DNA of 49,670 nt from Capnocytophaga catalasegens (GCF_026005215.1 NZ_BPMA01000006.1:1-49670); one strand, 5' to 3'; shown: positions 34,453-44,767, numbered from the stretch's first letter. Made by a program: numbers and translations. The notes: a model not told the origin generated them from the sequence alone.

Positions 34453-35304
34453 ATGAAAAAGATTTTTTTATTTTTAATTATTTATAGCTTTGTTATTAGC
34501 TGTAAAAACACTCCAAAATATACTCAAATAAAAACTTCTAATGAAATAACTAATGAAGTTTATTTTGCGGATAAAACAATTATTTCTGCTCATAGAGCAG
34601 GTAAGGGCATAGAAGGATATCCTGAAAATTGTCTCGAAACAATACAATTTCTCTTCAAAAAAGGAATCCGTAGTTTTGAAATAGATATCTTCGAAAGTAG
34701 TGATGGTGAACTCTTTCTTATGCATGATGACAACTTAGGAAGAACAGCTACCGGAGAAGGTGCCGTATCAAAACTTCGGAAAGAAAAGTTACTAATGTCA
34801 TATCTTATTGATGATTTTGGCAAGGTTACACCTTATCGAATACCTTTTCTAAAAGATGTATTGGCTTGGAGTAAAAAGAATAATGTTCATCTGATGCTTG
34901 ACTTCAAAAAGGGAATTTCTTACGAAAAGGTAGTTGCTTTGGTTCGGGCTGAAAAAATGGAAAACCAAGTGGTTTTAATCAGTTATAATGTTGGACAGGC
35001 TGAAAAATTGCATCAGGTAGCCCCCGAAATGCTCCTTTCTGTGCCGGCACGTAATGATGATGAGCTAAATAGAATCTTACAAACGAATATTCCCAGAGAA
35101 AAAATGGTTGCTTTCACAGGAACCCGTCTTTCTGACGAATCACTCTACAAACGATTGGCAAGTCTAAGAATTCCAGCTATTTTGGGTACGCTCGGAAACC
35201 TTGACAAGCGCGCCGAAGCACGCGGAAACCATCTGTACAAAGAATGGGCAGCGATGGGAATTCAGATATTCTCGACAGACAGACCTCTTGACATTGATTT
35301 ATAA
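34453..35304 (+). CDS. Glycerophosphodiester phosphodiesterase lipoprotein
   Basis: 283 residues. Signal MKKIFLFLIIYSFVISC with lipid Cys at about 17. The GDPD TIM-barrel shows SAHRAGKGIEGYPENC (first catalytic His), FEIDIFESSDGELFLMHDD (metal ligands and second His) and LMLDFKKG. These enzymes hydrolyse glycerophosphodiesters to glycerol 3-phosphate and an alcohol. The protein is exported and probably membrane-anchored. Its stop overlaps the next ATG by one base, so translation of the two is likely coupled. Confidence 0.92.
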   Translation: MKKIFLFLIIYSFVISCKNTPKYTQIKTSNEITNEVYFADKTIISAHRAGKGIEGYPENCLETIQFLFKKGIRSFEIDIFESSDGELFLMHDDNLGRTATGEGAVSKLRKEKLLMSYLIDDFGKVTPYRIPFLKDVLAWSKKNNVHLMLDFKKGISYEKVVALVRAEKMENQVVLISYNVGQAEKLHQVAPEMLLSVPARNDDELNRILQTNIPREKMVAFTGTRLSDESLYKRLASLRIPAILGTLGNLDKRAEARGNHLYKEWAAMGIQIFSTDRPLDIDL

Positions 35305-36467
35305 TGAATTTACCCGAAGTTATTTCAATTACTGGTATTGGAAGTATTTCTCCTTTGGGTAGTACCTCTGAGGAAATAGTTGCATCATATCAAAATGCAG
35401 AACATTATCTCAAGGAGCGTATGTTTTCTTTTGGAAAATTTCCCGTAGGAAATATTTCTGATAAAAATCAGTACATAATTGATGAAATTCGTGGCGAAAA
35501 TCCAAAATATAAATCATTGGATAAATCTGTTTTGTATGCCATATATGCCTCTCGATTAGCTTTACAACAAACTGGTTGGACTTCTGATACCGATTTTGGT
35601 ATCAATATAGGTTCTTCACGAGGAGCTACAGAACTTTTTGAAAAATATTATAGCGAATTTTTTCTTTCGCAACAATCATCGCCTCTTTGTTCGCCTACAA
35701 CTACGTTAGGTAATATTGCCTCGTGGGTAGCACAAGATGCCAAGAGTAAAGGTATTGCTATTTCACATTCCATTACTTGTTCTACGGCATTGCATGCTTT
35801 GGTCAATGGGATTGCCTGGCTTAGGGCTGATATGGCAGACAAATTCTTGGTTGGAGGTAGTGAAGCTCCATTAACGGATTTTACCCTTTCACAGATGAAA
35901 GCTTTAAAAATCTATGGGAATGCTCAAACTGAATATCCGTGTCAAGTCTTATCTTCTGAAAAAAAACAAAATACAATGGTTCTTGGAGAAGGAGCTTGTG
36001 TATTATGTATCGAAAAAGGGAAAACAAATCGTTCTCTTGCGATAATTAGTGGAATAGGTTATGCTACTGAAACACTTACTCACAATATTTCTATTTCTGA
36101 AAATGCTGATTGTCTTCAACAAGCTATGCAAATGGCTTTGCAACATATTAAAAAAGAAGAAATCGATGTAATTATTCCGCATGCCACCGGTACTCTAAAA
36201 GGAGACCTTGCTGAGATGAAAGCAATTGAAGCTGTTTTTGGAAAAAATATACCTGCCTTGACCAATAACAAATGGAAAATAGGGCATACCTTCGGGGCAA
36301 GTGGCTCTCTGAGTTTAGAGATGGCGTTGCTAATGATACAAAATCAATCGTTTATAAATATACCTTATTTGAAATATGCCTATATTCCCCAAAGAATTCG
36401 TAATGTACTAATAAATGCGGTTGGTTTTGGCGGAAATGCTGTAAGTATAATTCTATCAGAAGTATAG
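35304..36467 (+). CDS. Beta-ketoacyl synthase, KAS I/II-like
   Basis: 387 residues with a complete thiolase-fold triad: Cys in SITCSTALHALV, His in PHATGTLKGD and His in KIGHTFGASGSLS, ending NAVGFGGNAVSI. It is shorter and clearly diverged from fabF at 6459, so it is probably a dedicated synthase, for example for biotin precursor or a special lipid. In some Bacteroidetes such genes sit with bio genes, but none are here. It overlaps the GDPD gene by one base. Confidence 0.85.
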   Translation: MNLPEVISITGIGSISPLGSTSEEIVASYQNAEHYLKERMFSFGKFPVGNISDKNQYIIDEIRGENPKYKSLDKSVLYAIYASRLALQQTGWTSDTDFGINIGSSRGATELFEKYYSEFFLSQQSSPLCSPTTTLGNIASWVAQDAKSKGIAISHSITCSTALHALVNGIAWLRADMADKFLVGGSEAPLTDFTLSQMKALKIYGNAQTEYPCQVLSSEKKQNTMVLGEGACVLCIEKGKTNRSLAIISGIGYATETLTHNISISENADCLQQAMQMALQHIKKEEIDVIIPHATGTLKGDLAEMKAIEAVFGKNIPALTNNKWKIGHTFGASGSLSLEMALLMIQNQSFINIPYLKYAYIPQRIRNVLINAVGFGGNAVSIILSEV

Positions 36468-36540
36468 CTTGGACTGATTTACTTCATAGATTTTATAGGA
36501 AAAAGAATTCTAAAAAAACGTAAAAGAAAAGAAAGTTTTA

Positions 36541-37269
36541 TCAGAAGAAATTCGTTTTTTTCGAAGTATCATGATGTAACAAAACCCAGTTTTCTACTTT
36601 GTTAGATAGTTTTTGTTTAGCTTTTGGGAAAAAACCTTGTATGGTTAAGAATACTCCAAAAACAATTAAAATAATACTGATAACTTGTTTTACTTGATAA
36701 ATATTTTTTGGAGTAAGTTTGTGACGTAACTGTTTGGCAATTAGTATTTTGATAATATCAACAAGTAAATACGAGATAATAATTGATAAAAAGAATACAC
36801 CTATTCGATTTTGGTCAAAATCTAATCGAGGAGTGAAAACGATGATAATTCCAAGCCAAAATCCTAAAACACCAATGTTTATAGCATTGAGCAAAAATCC
36901 TTTCACAAATAAACTCAAATAGTTCGATTTGCTTGTACTTAGGTGAATTAAATCCGTATTGATGTTTCTTTTATACTCTTTTTTTTGTTTTATATACGAA
37001 AAAATTCCGTAAACCAGCAAAATCAGTCCACCAGCAATAAACAAACGCGGGTCATCTTTTATCTTTTCTAAGAGATTATTCGTGGCAAAATAAGCAAGAA
37101 GGATAAAGGAAATATCTCCCAAAATCACTCCCAAATCAAATATTATTGCTGCTCGAAAACCTTTTAAAATACTGGTTTCTAATAATACAAAAAAAACAGG
37201 TCCTATAGTAAAAGCCAAAAGCGCTCCCAGTGGAATAGCACTAAGTATGTCTTGAATCATTTTTTTCAA
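36541..37269 (-). CDS. LysE/RhtB-family exporter
   Basis: 242 residues with about six hydrophobic spans; the start IPLGALLAFTIGPVFFVLLETSI with the GP motif is characteristic of LysE-type amino-acid exporters. A charged loop lies at about 90-115 and a basic C-terminal tail is cytoplasmic. Substrate unknown. It is convergent with the ketosynthase gene and has its own minus-strand promoter. Confidence 0.88.
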   Translation of the reverse strand: MKKMIQDILSAIPLGALLAFTIGPVFFVLLETSILKGFRAAIIFDLGVILGDISFILLAYFATNNLLEKIKDDPRLFIAGGLILLVYGIFSYIKQKKEYKRNINTDLIHLSTSKSNYLSLFVKGFLLNAINIGVLGFWLGIIIVFTPRLDFDQNRIGVFFLSIIISYLLVDIIKILIAKQLRHKLTPKNIYQVKQVISIILIVFGVFLTIQGFFPKAKQKLSNKVENWVLLHHDTSKKTNFF

Positions 37270-37655
37270 TAAAAAGTGAGCAAAGGTAACAAATGATTAT
37301 AAATTATCCAAAGTTTTATTCTTAAGATATTTTGTAGCTGACAAACATTTAAAGTATTTGAAATTTTTATCTCTTTGAAAACTTCAGTACAGAGATTCTT
37401 TTTTCAGTAATTCATTTGTGAGAAGTTTTTTATAATCTGAAAAGGTAAGATAAGGGCGGATAGTAAAAATTATAGGTGTGAAATTAAATAATTGTAACTA
37501 CTATATAGAAAATATAACAGAATGTAAGTTTCCTGATTTTTGTTATCGAAAAATAGAATATTTTGTTTTTTTGAATAAACTTGTTAATATTGAAAAAATA
37601 GAAAAATAAAAAAACTGCCTGAACCAACAGGCAGTTTTTTATATATTTTATATCG
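37270..37655. other. Gap between lysE-like gene and ppiD
   Basis: Holds the LysE-like gene promoter on the minus strand (TTTG at 37309-37312, 20-base spacer, TACCTTTG at 37281-37288) and the ppiD terminator. The middle is AT-rich with no gene. Confidence 0.6.
37611..37640 (-). terminator. ppiD terminator
   Basis: Stem CTGCCTG / CAGGCAG with loop AACCAA and A/T runs on both sides; it ends the minus-strand envelope gene block. Confidence 0.85.
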
Positions 37656-39788
37656 TTAATAAGCTAAATTTCGATAATCTTCTATTTTGGCAGATTCTTC
37701 AAGAGCAGAGAATAAATCGGTTGTTGCACGATTCATTTTCATTGTACGGAGAGTATTTGTATAACTTCCGTAATTGGGTAGAGCAGGAGCTATTTCTTTT
37801 TTGGTTACTACAATTACATATACTCCATTTTCTCCTTCAATGGGTTTAGAAAGTTTATTAGCAGACAAGGCAAAAGCCGTTCCTACTACTTTGGGTTCTA
37901 AACCAACACCGAGTATCATTGGACTTTTTTGGGTAAGTCCTTCTGCTAGTCGGATATTCTCTTGTTTTGCAGAAGAGGCTATTTGATCAATAGTATTACC
38001 TTTTAGTTGTGCCATTAACCTTTTAGCTTTCTCTTGTTTTATTAAGATAGGTGTTACCAAAGCACGTGCATCGGCAACAGAGGCTGTTCCTTTTTCTATT
38101 TTTTTTGTCAATTGAGCCACTACGTATCCATCTTTCACATTGAATCGTTCTATATCACCTACTTTAGTATCTTTCTTGAAAGCCCATTGTACAATAGACC
38201 GATTATTTCCTAAACCAATAATATCTTCACTCATTTCTCCCAAATTATCAGCAGGAAGTACTAACAAGGATTCTTTTTGAGCGATTTCTCCAAATTTTGT
38301 TGGATTTTCGAATGCTTTACTTTCAAAATTACTTACTTTGACAAAAATATCATTACGTGTTTTCTCTGATGGTTCTATCTGTCGAGCAATAGTTGCTAAT
38401 TGTACGCCTTCTTTGCTATCTGTTATTTTGATAATATGAAAACCAAAATCTGTTTCAACCAAACCAATATCTCCAACTTTATTAGAAAATACATAATCGT
38501 TAAAAGGTTTTACCATTTGCCCTCGTGAGAAGAAATTTAAATCACCATTGGCAGTTGAAGTATCATCTGAATTATCTCGTGCTAATTGTTCAAAATCAGC
38601 ACCTGATTTGCGAGCTTCAGCCAGAATATTTTCAGCCTTAGCACGAGCTTCTTCTTTGGTACGAGTAACTTCCTTAGACAATGCACTAGCGTTAGGAGCT
38701 TCTTTGAATGATATGAGAATATGACTTGCTCTTACTTCGGCATTAGATATTTTACCAAGCATACGAGATAATTTGTAATATCCGTTGTCTTCATAAGGAC
38801 CATATATTTCATTGATATTCAAATTGTAAAGTGGGTCTGCAAAAGCTCCTGAAAGTTTTTCTTTCGATATGTATAAACTATCAAAAGCAATATCAGAGTT
38901 TGTATTGACAAAATCGGCAATATCTTCTTTACTAACCAAAGCAAAACCTACTATTGTATCATTAGCTTGTGTAGAACTATTATAGCGAATTTGAGGAGTA
39001 TTGACACGATTTATCATATCTTTAATTTCTTGTTTGTCAGTATCAGATGCTTCTTCTTTTATATAAACAAACTGAATATTACGCCCGTTTTCTTGTTTGT
39101 ATTCTTTTTTGTGTTCATCAATGTAGTTTTGTATCTCTTTGTCTGATATTTTGATAACACTATCAGCGATTGATGTATAAGGAATCGTTACATATTTAAT
39201 ATCAACTTTATCAGCTTCTTGATGATAATATGCTTCGCCTTCTGAGGCAGTTGCTCCTAATCCAGCACGAACAAGACTCAAATACATTTGTCTTTTGGCG
39301 CTTTCGGCAAGTTGATCTTCTTGCATTTGCCATTGACGAAATCCTTCGGGATTAGAAGTTTTTAAATTAGCAACAAATTGAGCAAATTTGTTTGGGTCAA
39401 ATATACCATTAGCATTCTGAAACTGAGGGTCTTGAGCTATAGCAGGTGATTGAGCTAAGGCAGCAAAAATTTGGTCTTTACCAATTGTAATACCCAGTTT
39501 TTCAAATTGTTGGTCAAGTATTTTTCCTTGTACGGCTTGTTGCCAAAGCATATTAACGACGTACATCGTTCCTATATTTTGGTTTCTACCCATATTATTG
39601 AGTGTGTTTTCTACTTGTGTTCGGAAAGTATTCATAGGTATTTCTTCTCCATTTACTTTACCAATACTTGTGGGCATTTGCCCCATGTTTTTATCGAAAA
39701 GTCCCGATACTACAAAAGCAAAAAGTGCTAATCCGATAGTTAAGATTAGAAAAAACGTACGTTTTCTGATTTTTTCAAGAATTGCCAT
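37656..39788 (-). CDS. Periplasmic peptidyl-prolyl isomerase PpiD-like (SurA/PpiD)
   Basis: 710 residues. A short cytoplasmic start and one membrane span (about 12-30) are followed by a SurA-N-like region with VNGEEIPMNTFRTQVE and a parvulin domain around residues 350-450 (ASHILISFKEAP, LARDNSDDTSTANGDLNFFSRGQMV, GFHIIKI). It is an inner-membrane-anchored chaperone helping outer-membrane proteins fold. Last gene of the minus-strand block that starts with the outer-membrane protein gene at 44525, with the LptC and CNNM genes between. Confidence 0.92.
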   Translation of the reverse strand: MAILEKIRKRTFFLILTIGLALFAFVVSGLFDKNMGQMPTSIGKVNGEEIPMNTFRTQVENTLNNMGRNQNIGTMYVVNMLWQQAVQGKILDQQFEKLGITIGKDQIFAALAQSPAIAQDPQFQNANGIFDPNKFAQFVANLKTSNPEGFRQWQMQEDQLAESAKRQMYLSLVRAGLGATASEGEAYYHQEADKVDIKYVTIPYTSIADSVIKISDKEIQNYIDEHKKEYKQENGRNIQFVYIKEEASDTDKQEIKDMINRVNTPQIRYNSSTQANDTIVGFALVSKEDIADFVNTNSDIAFDSLYISKEKLSGAFADPLYNLNINEIYGPYEDNGYYKLSRMLGKISNAEVRASHILISFKEAPNASALSKEVTRTKEEARAKAENILAEARKSGADFEQLARDNSDDTSTANGDLNFFSRGQMVKPFNDYVFSNKVGDIGLVETDFGFHIIKITDSKEGVQLATIARQIEPSEKTRNDIFVKVSNFESKAFENPTKFGEIAQKESLLVLPADNLGEMSEDIIGLGNNRSIVQWAFKKDTKVGDIERFNVKDGYVVAQLTKKIEKGTASVADARALVTPILIKQEKAKRLMAQLKGNTIDQIASSAKQENIRLAEGLTQKSPMILGVGLEPKVVGTAFALSANKLSKPIEGENGVYVIVVTKKEIAPALPNYGSYTNTLRTMKMNRATTDLFSALEESAKIEDYRNLAY

Positions 39789-39882
39789 TTTCTTTTCTTT
39801 TTAATTTTTTTTAAATAATTTTACAGCGAGCGAAGGTAATATTTTTTCTGCAAATACGAAAATCTTTTTATAGAAATATTTT

Positions 39883-41130
39883 TTACTCCTCTTCTTTCAC
39901 AAATATTCTAACTGTAAGTATCTTGTTATCAGTTACTTCTTCTATCAGAAATAAATAATTTTGTACCTGTACTTCTTCTTCTTTTTCTGGAATAGATTCG
40001 TGAAAATCCATAATTAGTCCACCGAGTGTTTCATAATTTTCACTTTCGGGAAGTTGCAATTTGTATTTTTCGTTGATGTAACTAACCTCTAAACGAGCTG
40101 AAAAAAGATATTCTTTGTCCGAAATTTGTAATTCTTTGAGTATGATTTTATCATGTTCATCTTCAATCTCTCCGAAAAGTTCTTCTACAATATCTTCTAA
40201 TGTTAAAATTCCTGAAGTACCTCCATATTCGTCGATAACAACCGCCATACTTTGATGTTTTTTGGTCAAAATATCCAAAACTTTAGAAATAAAAATCGAC
40301 CCTGGAACATTGACCACAGGACGCAGAATACTACGAATGGTTTTGGGTTTTTTGAACATTTCAAACGAATGAACATACCCAACAATCTCATCAATAGAAT
40401 CTTTGTAAATCAGTATTTTAGAATATTTAGTTGAGATGAAAAGTTCTTTCAAAACATCAATATTTTCATCAATGCTTACCGCTGAAATTTCAGTTCGTGG
40501 TATCATTATTTCGCGGGCTTTCACTTCGGAAAATCCAAGCGCATTTTGGAAAATTTGCACCTCAGAATCAACCGTTTGCGTATCGGGTAAGTTTTCTATC
40601 TGTTCCGAAATATAGTCAACCAATTCTATTTTGGAAAAAGTCAAATGCTGGTCATCTCCTTTTGTTTTAAAAAAAATGCGTAAAACCGTATCAGAAATCC
40701 ACATTATAAAACTCGAAATAGGAGAAAAAATAACATAGAAAAAGTAAGCAGGTATGCACAATGCACTAAGAAGTGTATTAGCATAGATTTGAAAAAAAAC
40801 TTTGGGAAGAAATTCTGCCGTAATTACAATAACGATAGTTGAAAATAACGTGTGCCACAATATATTCCGAAAATACTCGGGTAAAACACTCGTCATAAGT
40901 CTTCCGGCCTCAAAACCATAAACAACCAAAGCTATATTGTTACCAACAAGCATTGTTGCTATAAATTTAGAAGGTTTCCGCGTGAGTTTCTCTAAAATAT
41001 TTCCGATTATCCCACTTTGCTTTTTCTGTATTTCGATATGTACTTTATTAGATGATACATACGCAATTTCCATTCCAGAAAAAAATGCAGAAAAAAGTAA
41101 TGTAACAACAATAATAATCACTGAAATCAT
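39883..41130 (-). CDS. CNNM/CBS-domain membrane protein (hemolysin/CorC family)
   Basis: 415 residues. An N-terminal CNNM transmembrane domain of about four spans (residues 1-150) contains FFSGMEIAYVSSNKVH. A CBS pair follows at about 195-320 (MIPRTEISAVS, MAVVIDEYGGTSGILTLED, a very typical motif), then a CorC_HlyC domain at the end. Family members are ion transporters or regulators; gliding protein GldE belongs to the same family, but this copy sits in the LptC-PpiD context. It is 21 bases downstream of a small membrane protein. Confidence 0.9.
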   Translation of the reverse strand: MISVIIIVVTLLFSAFFSGMEIAYVSSNKVHIEIQKKQSGIIGNILEKLTRKPSKFIATMLVGNNIALVVYGFEAGRLMTSVLPEYFRNILWHTLFSTIVIVITAEFLPKVFFQIYANTLLSALCIPAYFFYVIFSPISSFIMWISDTVLRIFFKTKGDDQHLTFSKIELVDYISEQIENLPDTQTVDSEVQIFQNALGFSEVKAREIMIPRTEISAVSIDENIDVLKELFISTKYSKILIYKDSIDEIVGYVHSFEMFKKPKTIRSILRPVVNVPGSIFISKVLDILTKKHQSMAVVIDEYGGTSGILTLEDIVEELFGEIEDEHDKIILKELQISDKEYLFSARLEVSYINEKYKLQLPESENYETLGGLIMDFHESIPEKEEEVQVQNYLFLIEEVTDNKILTVRIFVKEEE

Positions 41131-41151
41131 TTTTTTTTAATTATAGTGGTG

Positions 41152-41334
41152 TTATTTTTCTCTATTCTTGTAAAATCCGAATCCTATTTGTGCCAAACGG
41201 AAAACCAAATATAACAAAGCAACAAAAAAAATAATACGCTTATTATTATTTTCAAGATGTATAATGCGCTCAATTGTATAAATTAAAAATAGTATATATA
41301 CTACTAATAAGCCATATTTTTTGATAAAATTCAT
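41152..41334 (-). CDS. Small two-span membrane protein
   Basis: 60 residues with two hydrophobic helices (about 8-22 and 34-52) separated by a short charged loop and a basic tail. Not recognised. It lies between lptC (19-base gap) and the CNNM gene (21-base gap), clearly inside the operon. Confidence 0.65.
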   Translation of the reverse strand: MNFIKKYGLLVVYILFLIYTIERIIHLENNNKRIIFFVALLYLVFRLAQIGFGFYKNREK

Positions 41335-41353
41335 AATTTAACTTTGTTTGATG

Positions 41354-41917
41354 TTATTCTTTCAGAGGGACAATACCGGTTATTTTATGTGCTTTGAGTT
41401 TGGTGAAACTTTTATCAAAATCCATTCCGATACCATTGGTAATACTTTTTTGTACAGTATCTAAGTATATAAAAGGTTTTTCTGTAAAAATCCAATCTTC
41501 TTTTTCATTCCAAAACAACTGACTGGTATTGAGTACTTTACCTTCGTAAGTGGTTAGTTTGACACTATCGCGAAGTTCTACCATGTGTGTTTTGAAATAA
41601 TATATTCCGTAAAGAGCCTCTACGGTACTTTTTTGATTTTTTTCGTCAAAAAAATCAACCTTTAAACCTTTTGGAAATTCCGTATAAGGGAAATGTTGAT
41701 TGGTAAAATCCAAATAGTTGGGACTTGTCAAAATTGCTTTTACACGAGTTGAATCGGTGTAAATCGTTTCAAAATTTTCCGCATTACCTAAAGGAAATTT
41801 GTACGTTTTGGCTTCTTGCTGTATTTTTTTCATTGAGTTACTACACGAAAAAAGCATTGCAACACTCCAAAGTGCTGCAATGCAAAAATATGTAATATTA
41901 ACATGAGTGCTTTTCAT
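41354..41917 (-). CDS. lptC: LPS export protein LptC
   Basis: 187 residues. An N-terminal signal/anchor ends at a Cys (LFSCSNSMKK), and a periplasmic OstA-like fold follows (DSTRVKAILTSPNYLDF, FPKGLKVDFFDEKNQ, ALYGIYYFKTHMVELRDSV). LptC links the inner-membrane LPS exporter to the periplasmic bridge. It starts 3 bases after the TPR gene, in the operon OMP-TPR-lptC-small membrane protein-CNNM-ppiD. Confidence 0.85.
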   Translation of the reverse strand: MKSTHVNITYFCIAALWSVAMLFSCSNSMKKIQQEAKTYKFPLGNAENFETIYTDSTRVKAILTSPNYLDFTNQHFPYTEFPKGLKVDFFDEKNQKSTVEALYGIYYFKTHMVELRDSVKLTTYEGKVLNTSQLFWNEKEDWIFTEKPFIYLDTVQKSITNGIGMDFDKSFTKLKAHKITGIVPLKE

Positions 41918-41920
41918 ATT

Positions 41921-43243
41921 TTACAATGAAGGAACTTTTACAGATTGTCCTACCCAACACTTGAATGTGATGGTTTTCCCAGCCATTCCTGAACTGAATA
42001 TATCTGCTTTGCTAGGTGCCAATTTCTCATATCGGTTTGCCAAACTCTCCAAACCTCCTTTGCGAGCTACATTAGCAGCTAACCAGTAGATAGCTCTTTT
42101 TTCAAATGTTGTTGAACCACATTCGTTAGCAGCACTAGCATATGCAGCAGCCATTATCTGATACGCATTGGAGTTAGACGGGTTGTAAGTTAGAGCTTTT
42201 TGAGCATAATTCACAGCGGCACTTCCTGAATATTTGGTCGCTATTTTTACCAGAATGTTTGATTTTTTCAAATTATCAGTTTCTAAATCAACCGATTGAT
42301 TAAAGTATTTAACTGCTTCTGCTGTTTTCTTTTGTTGTTCACTGAGTACTCCTAAGTAATAAGCAGCCGAAGCAGAAGGCTCTAATTTGTACAAATTTTC
42401 AACTAATTTGACAAACATTGGGTCAGAGGTACAATTTTTATCAGACATTTTCCCAGCAGCTCTACGTAACCACACAGCATTATCTTTGTTCGCATCAAAG
42501 TTTTTCTCGTACAAAGGTACAAGTTTATCACAATTAGCTAATTGTCCTAATTTTGCATCAATACTTTCGGTAATGTTTTCTAAATTATTTACACGTGTAC
42601 GAGCAGTGCTAAGTTCTCTTGTTTCTTTTTGAGAAAGTGTTTTTGCTTCTTCTTTTGGAATTAACATATTGATTTCTTTGGATAATTTTTCTTTTTCGTC
42701 TTGAATACGCTCAGAAACATCATCATAGTTGTCAAAAACATCTTGTAGTTGTTTTTTTCCTTCGTTGTACAAATCAACTGTGATGGCAAAATATTGATAA
42801 ATAGCTGTTTCGTCAGAGAAATCATTTTTGTTAGCTTTGAATGCTTTATCTAATATATTGAGCACATCTTCTTTGTTGCCTACTTTTTCATCAATCATAA
42901 GCAATGCTTCTTTGATAGCTTTGTCAGTAGCATTGAATCGTTGAGGAAAGTACTGATTATATTTGGCATATAACTCTTGTAAGTCTTTTATATATTTTGC
43001 TTTTTCAGCAGGTACATTGGCTATTTTGTCTTTCAATATACGTTCTCCGTAAAAGAAAGTTGCATAGTGTAACTCTGGACATTTATCATATACTGCTTTC
43101 CAAGGTGTATAAGCATCTTTATAATTTTTGACTTTGGCAAATTCGCTAAAAATAGACAAATTCTGTTGGCATTCTTCTTTTTGAGCGAATGTACTTGTTG
43201 TTATGGCAAACAACATAACTGATAATACTGCTTTTCCTTTCAT
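41921..43243 (-). CDS. Secreted TPR-repeat protein
   Basis: About 440 residues from ATG 43243 (MKGKAVLSVMLFAITTSTFAQ, signal peptide); an in-frame ATG at 43294 would overlap the upstream gene. Several tetratricopeptide-like helical pairs are seen (for example AAYYLGVLSEQQKKTAEAVK and AVNYAQKALTYNPSNSNAYQ). It is likely a periplasmic scaffold. A C-terminal conserved tail GKTITFKCWVGQSVKVPS is typical for this Bacteroidetes protein. It is co-transcribed with the outer-membrane protein gene upstream and lptC downstream. Confidence 0.85.
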   Translation of the reverse strand: MKGKAVLSVMLFAITTSTFAQKEECQQNLSIFSEFAKVKNYKDAYTPWKAVYDKCPELHYATFFYGERILKDKIANVPAEKAKYIKDLQELYAKYNQYFPQRFNATDKAIKEALLMIDEKVGNKEDVLNILDKAFKANKNDFSDETAIYQYFAITVDLYNEGKKQLQDVFDNYDDVSERIQDEKEKLSKEINMLIPKEEAKTLSQKETRELSTARTRVNNLENITESIDAKLGQLANCDKLVPLYEKNFDANKDNAVWLRRAAGKMSDKNCTSDPMFVKLVENLYKLEPSASAAYYLGVLSEQQKKTAEAVKYFNQSVDLETDNLKKSNILVKIATKYSGSAAVNYAQKALTYNPSNSNAYQIMAAAYASAANECGSTTFEKRAIYWLAANVARKGGLESLANRYEKLAPSKADIFSSGMAGKTITFKCWVGQSVKVPSL

Positions 43244-43259
43244 CTTCAAATTCTTTTTA

Positions 43260-44525
43260 TTAGTTATACTTAGATTTTTGAAACCATTTGTCATTAAGTG
43301 TTAAAGCTATTTTTATATTAAAATAATTTTCTTTTATCAAATTCTGAGATTTGGTTCCTTTACTTCCTATTTGGGTACCAAGGGTAACATTAGAAAAACC
43401 TTGTACTGGCAAACTTAATCCAAAAGTTATGCCAAAATCGTTTATTTTTTCATTATGAAGCACAATTCCTGTATTTTCATAATACATTCCTGCTCTGTAA
43501 GTGATACGTTTCCAGTATTTTGTGAAAGAATTATATTGTGGAATAAAAAATCCTCCCAAAGCAAATTTGTGACCTTTATCATAGGCAACAAAGGTAGATG
43601 TTATAAACGGATTGTCAAATTCGTTGTTATTGACCAGCGTATAATCAGCACCTATGTACCATTTTTTCTCTTGACCAAAACCTATTCCTGCATTCAATTC
43701 GGAAGGAAGTGTAAGGTTTGTTTTAGCATTGCTTCCTAAATCTAACGTTTGAGTATCTCTAATTATTAAACCTCTTGTGTATGAGGGAAATAGTGTAGAA
43801 AGAACTCGTGAATTAGTAGAGGTAATCGTCGATTTTGGAGTGTAAGAGAGTGTTGTTCCTAATACATATTTATCCCAAACTTTGTAATTGTATTGTACTC
43901 CAAAATTAAAACTTGCTCCACGATATGTTGAATTACTACTTTCATTCACTATATATGATACATTTGTTTCAGAACGCATATTCTGTATTTCTGTTTTACC
44001 AAAGTTAAAATAAGCACCTACTCCAATACGTAAATTCTTAACAAACTCGTATCCTACAGCCATATATAATCGATTAAGACCTCCATTTCCTTCAAAAGTT
44101 TGCGTTATCGAATTACCATTTTCTGTTGATAAAGAAGCTAATTTATATCCTACAGATGAATATGGAGAAAGTCCGAAAGACACCCCAGCATTTTTATATA
44201 CAGGAAACGAAAGTGCCAAATAATCAATAGTTGTTGTTCTTACTTGTTCTAAAGAGGCGTTACTTTCTAACTTTCGAAAATCGGCAGAAGCACTCAGCGA
44301 AAACGTAGTAAGTTGTAGCTTACCAAGCGAAGCAGGATTACGAACATCAACACGTAAGCTATCAACATAAGAATTAATACCTCCCATCAGGCTATTTTCG
44401 GTATTTCCGCCAAAGCGAATTTCTCCCAATCCATAGTACGAATAAGGCGAATTTGTGTTCTTCTGTGCATATATGACACTTGCCATCAATACAAAAAGAA
44501 GGGTAATAATCTTTCTATTTATCAT
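43260..44525 (-). CDS. Outer-membrane beta-barrel protein (FadL-like)
   Basis: 421 residues with signal MINRKIITLLFVLMASVIYAQ. The mature part starts NTNSPYSYYGLGEIRFGG and continues with amphipathic beta-strands and conserved NPASLGKLQLTTFSLSAS, as in Bacteroidetes outer-membrane proteins related to FadL/OmpP1. It is probably a transport or structural barrel. First gene of the six-gene minus-strand envelope block. Confidence 0.82.
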   Translation of the reverse strand: MINRKIITLLFVLMASVIYAQKNTNSPYSYYGLGEIRFGGNTENSLMGGINSYVDSLRVDVRNPASLGKLQLTTFSLSASADFRKLESNASLEQVRTTTIDYLALSFPVYKNAGVSFGLSPYSSVGYKLASLSTENGNSITQTFEGNGGLNRLYMAVGYEFVKNLRIGVGAYFNFGKTEIQNMRSETNVSYIVNESSNSTYRGASFNFGVQYNYKVWDKYVLGTTLSYTPKSTITSTNSRVLSTLFPSYTRGLIIRDTQTLDLGSNAKTNLTLPSELNAGIGFGQEKKWYIGADYTLVNNNEFDNPFITSTFVAYDKGHKFALGGFFIPQYNSFTKYWKRITYRAGMYYENTGIVLHNEKINDFGITFGLSLPVQGFSNVTLGTQIGSKGTKSQNLIKENYFNIKIALTLNDKWFQKSKYN

Positions 44526-44767
44526 AATTTATAATTGCTATTTTTTCTTTCAAGGAAAATTTCTTGAAAGGAGGAAACAGATTTGCAAATTTCTACATTT
44601 TTCTGTTTCTGACCAAACTAAAAACCAAAAAGTAGTGTTAAATTTTTATTTTAAGTTTTTTTTATTAAAAAAAGGCTTTTTAAAAATTATTTTCAAAGCA
44701 AAAATAATTTCGTAACTAATTCATTTTCAAGAAACATGTATTTTTTTAAAAATTTATTCAAAAAAAA

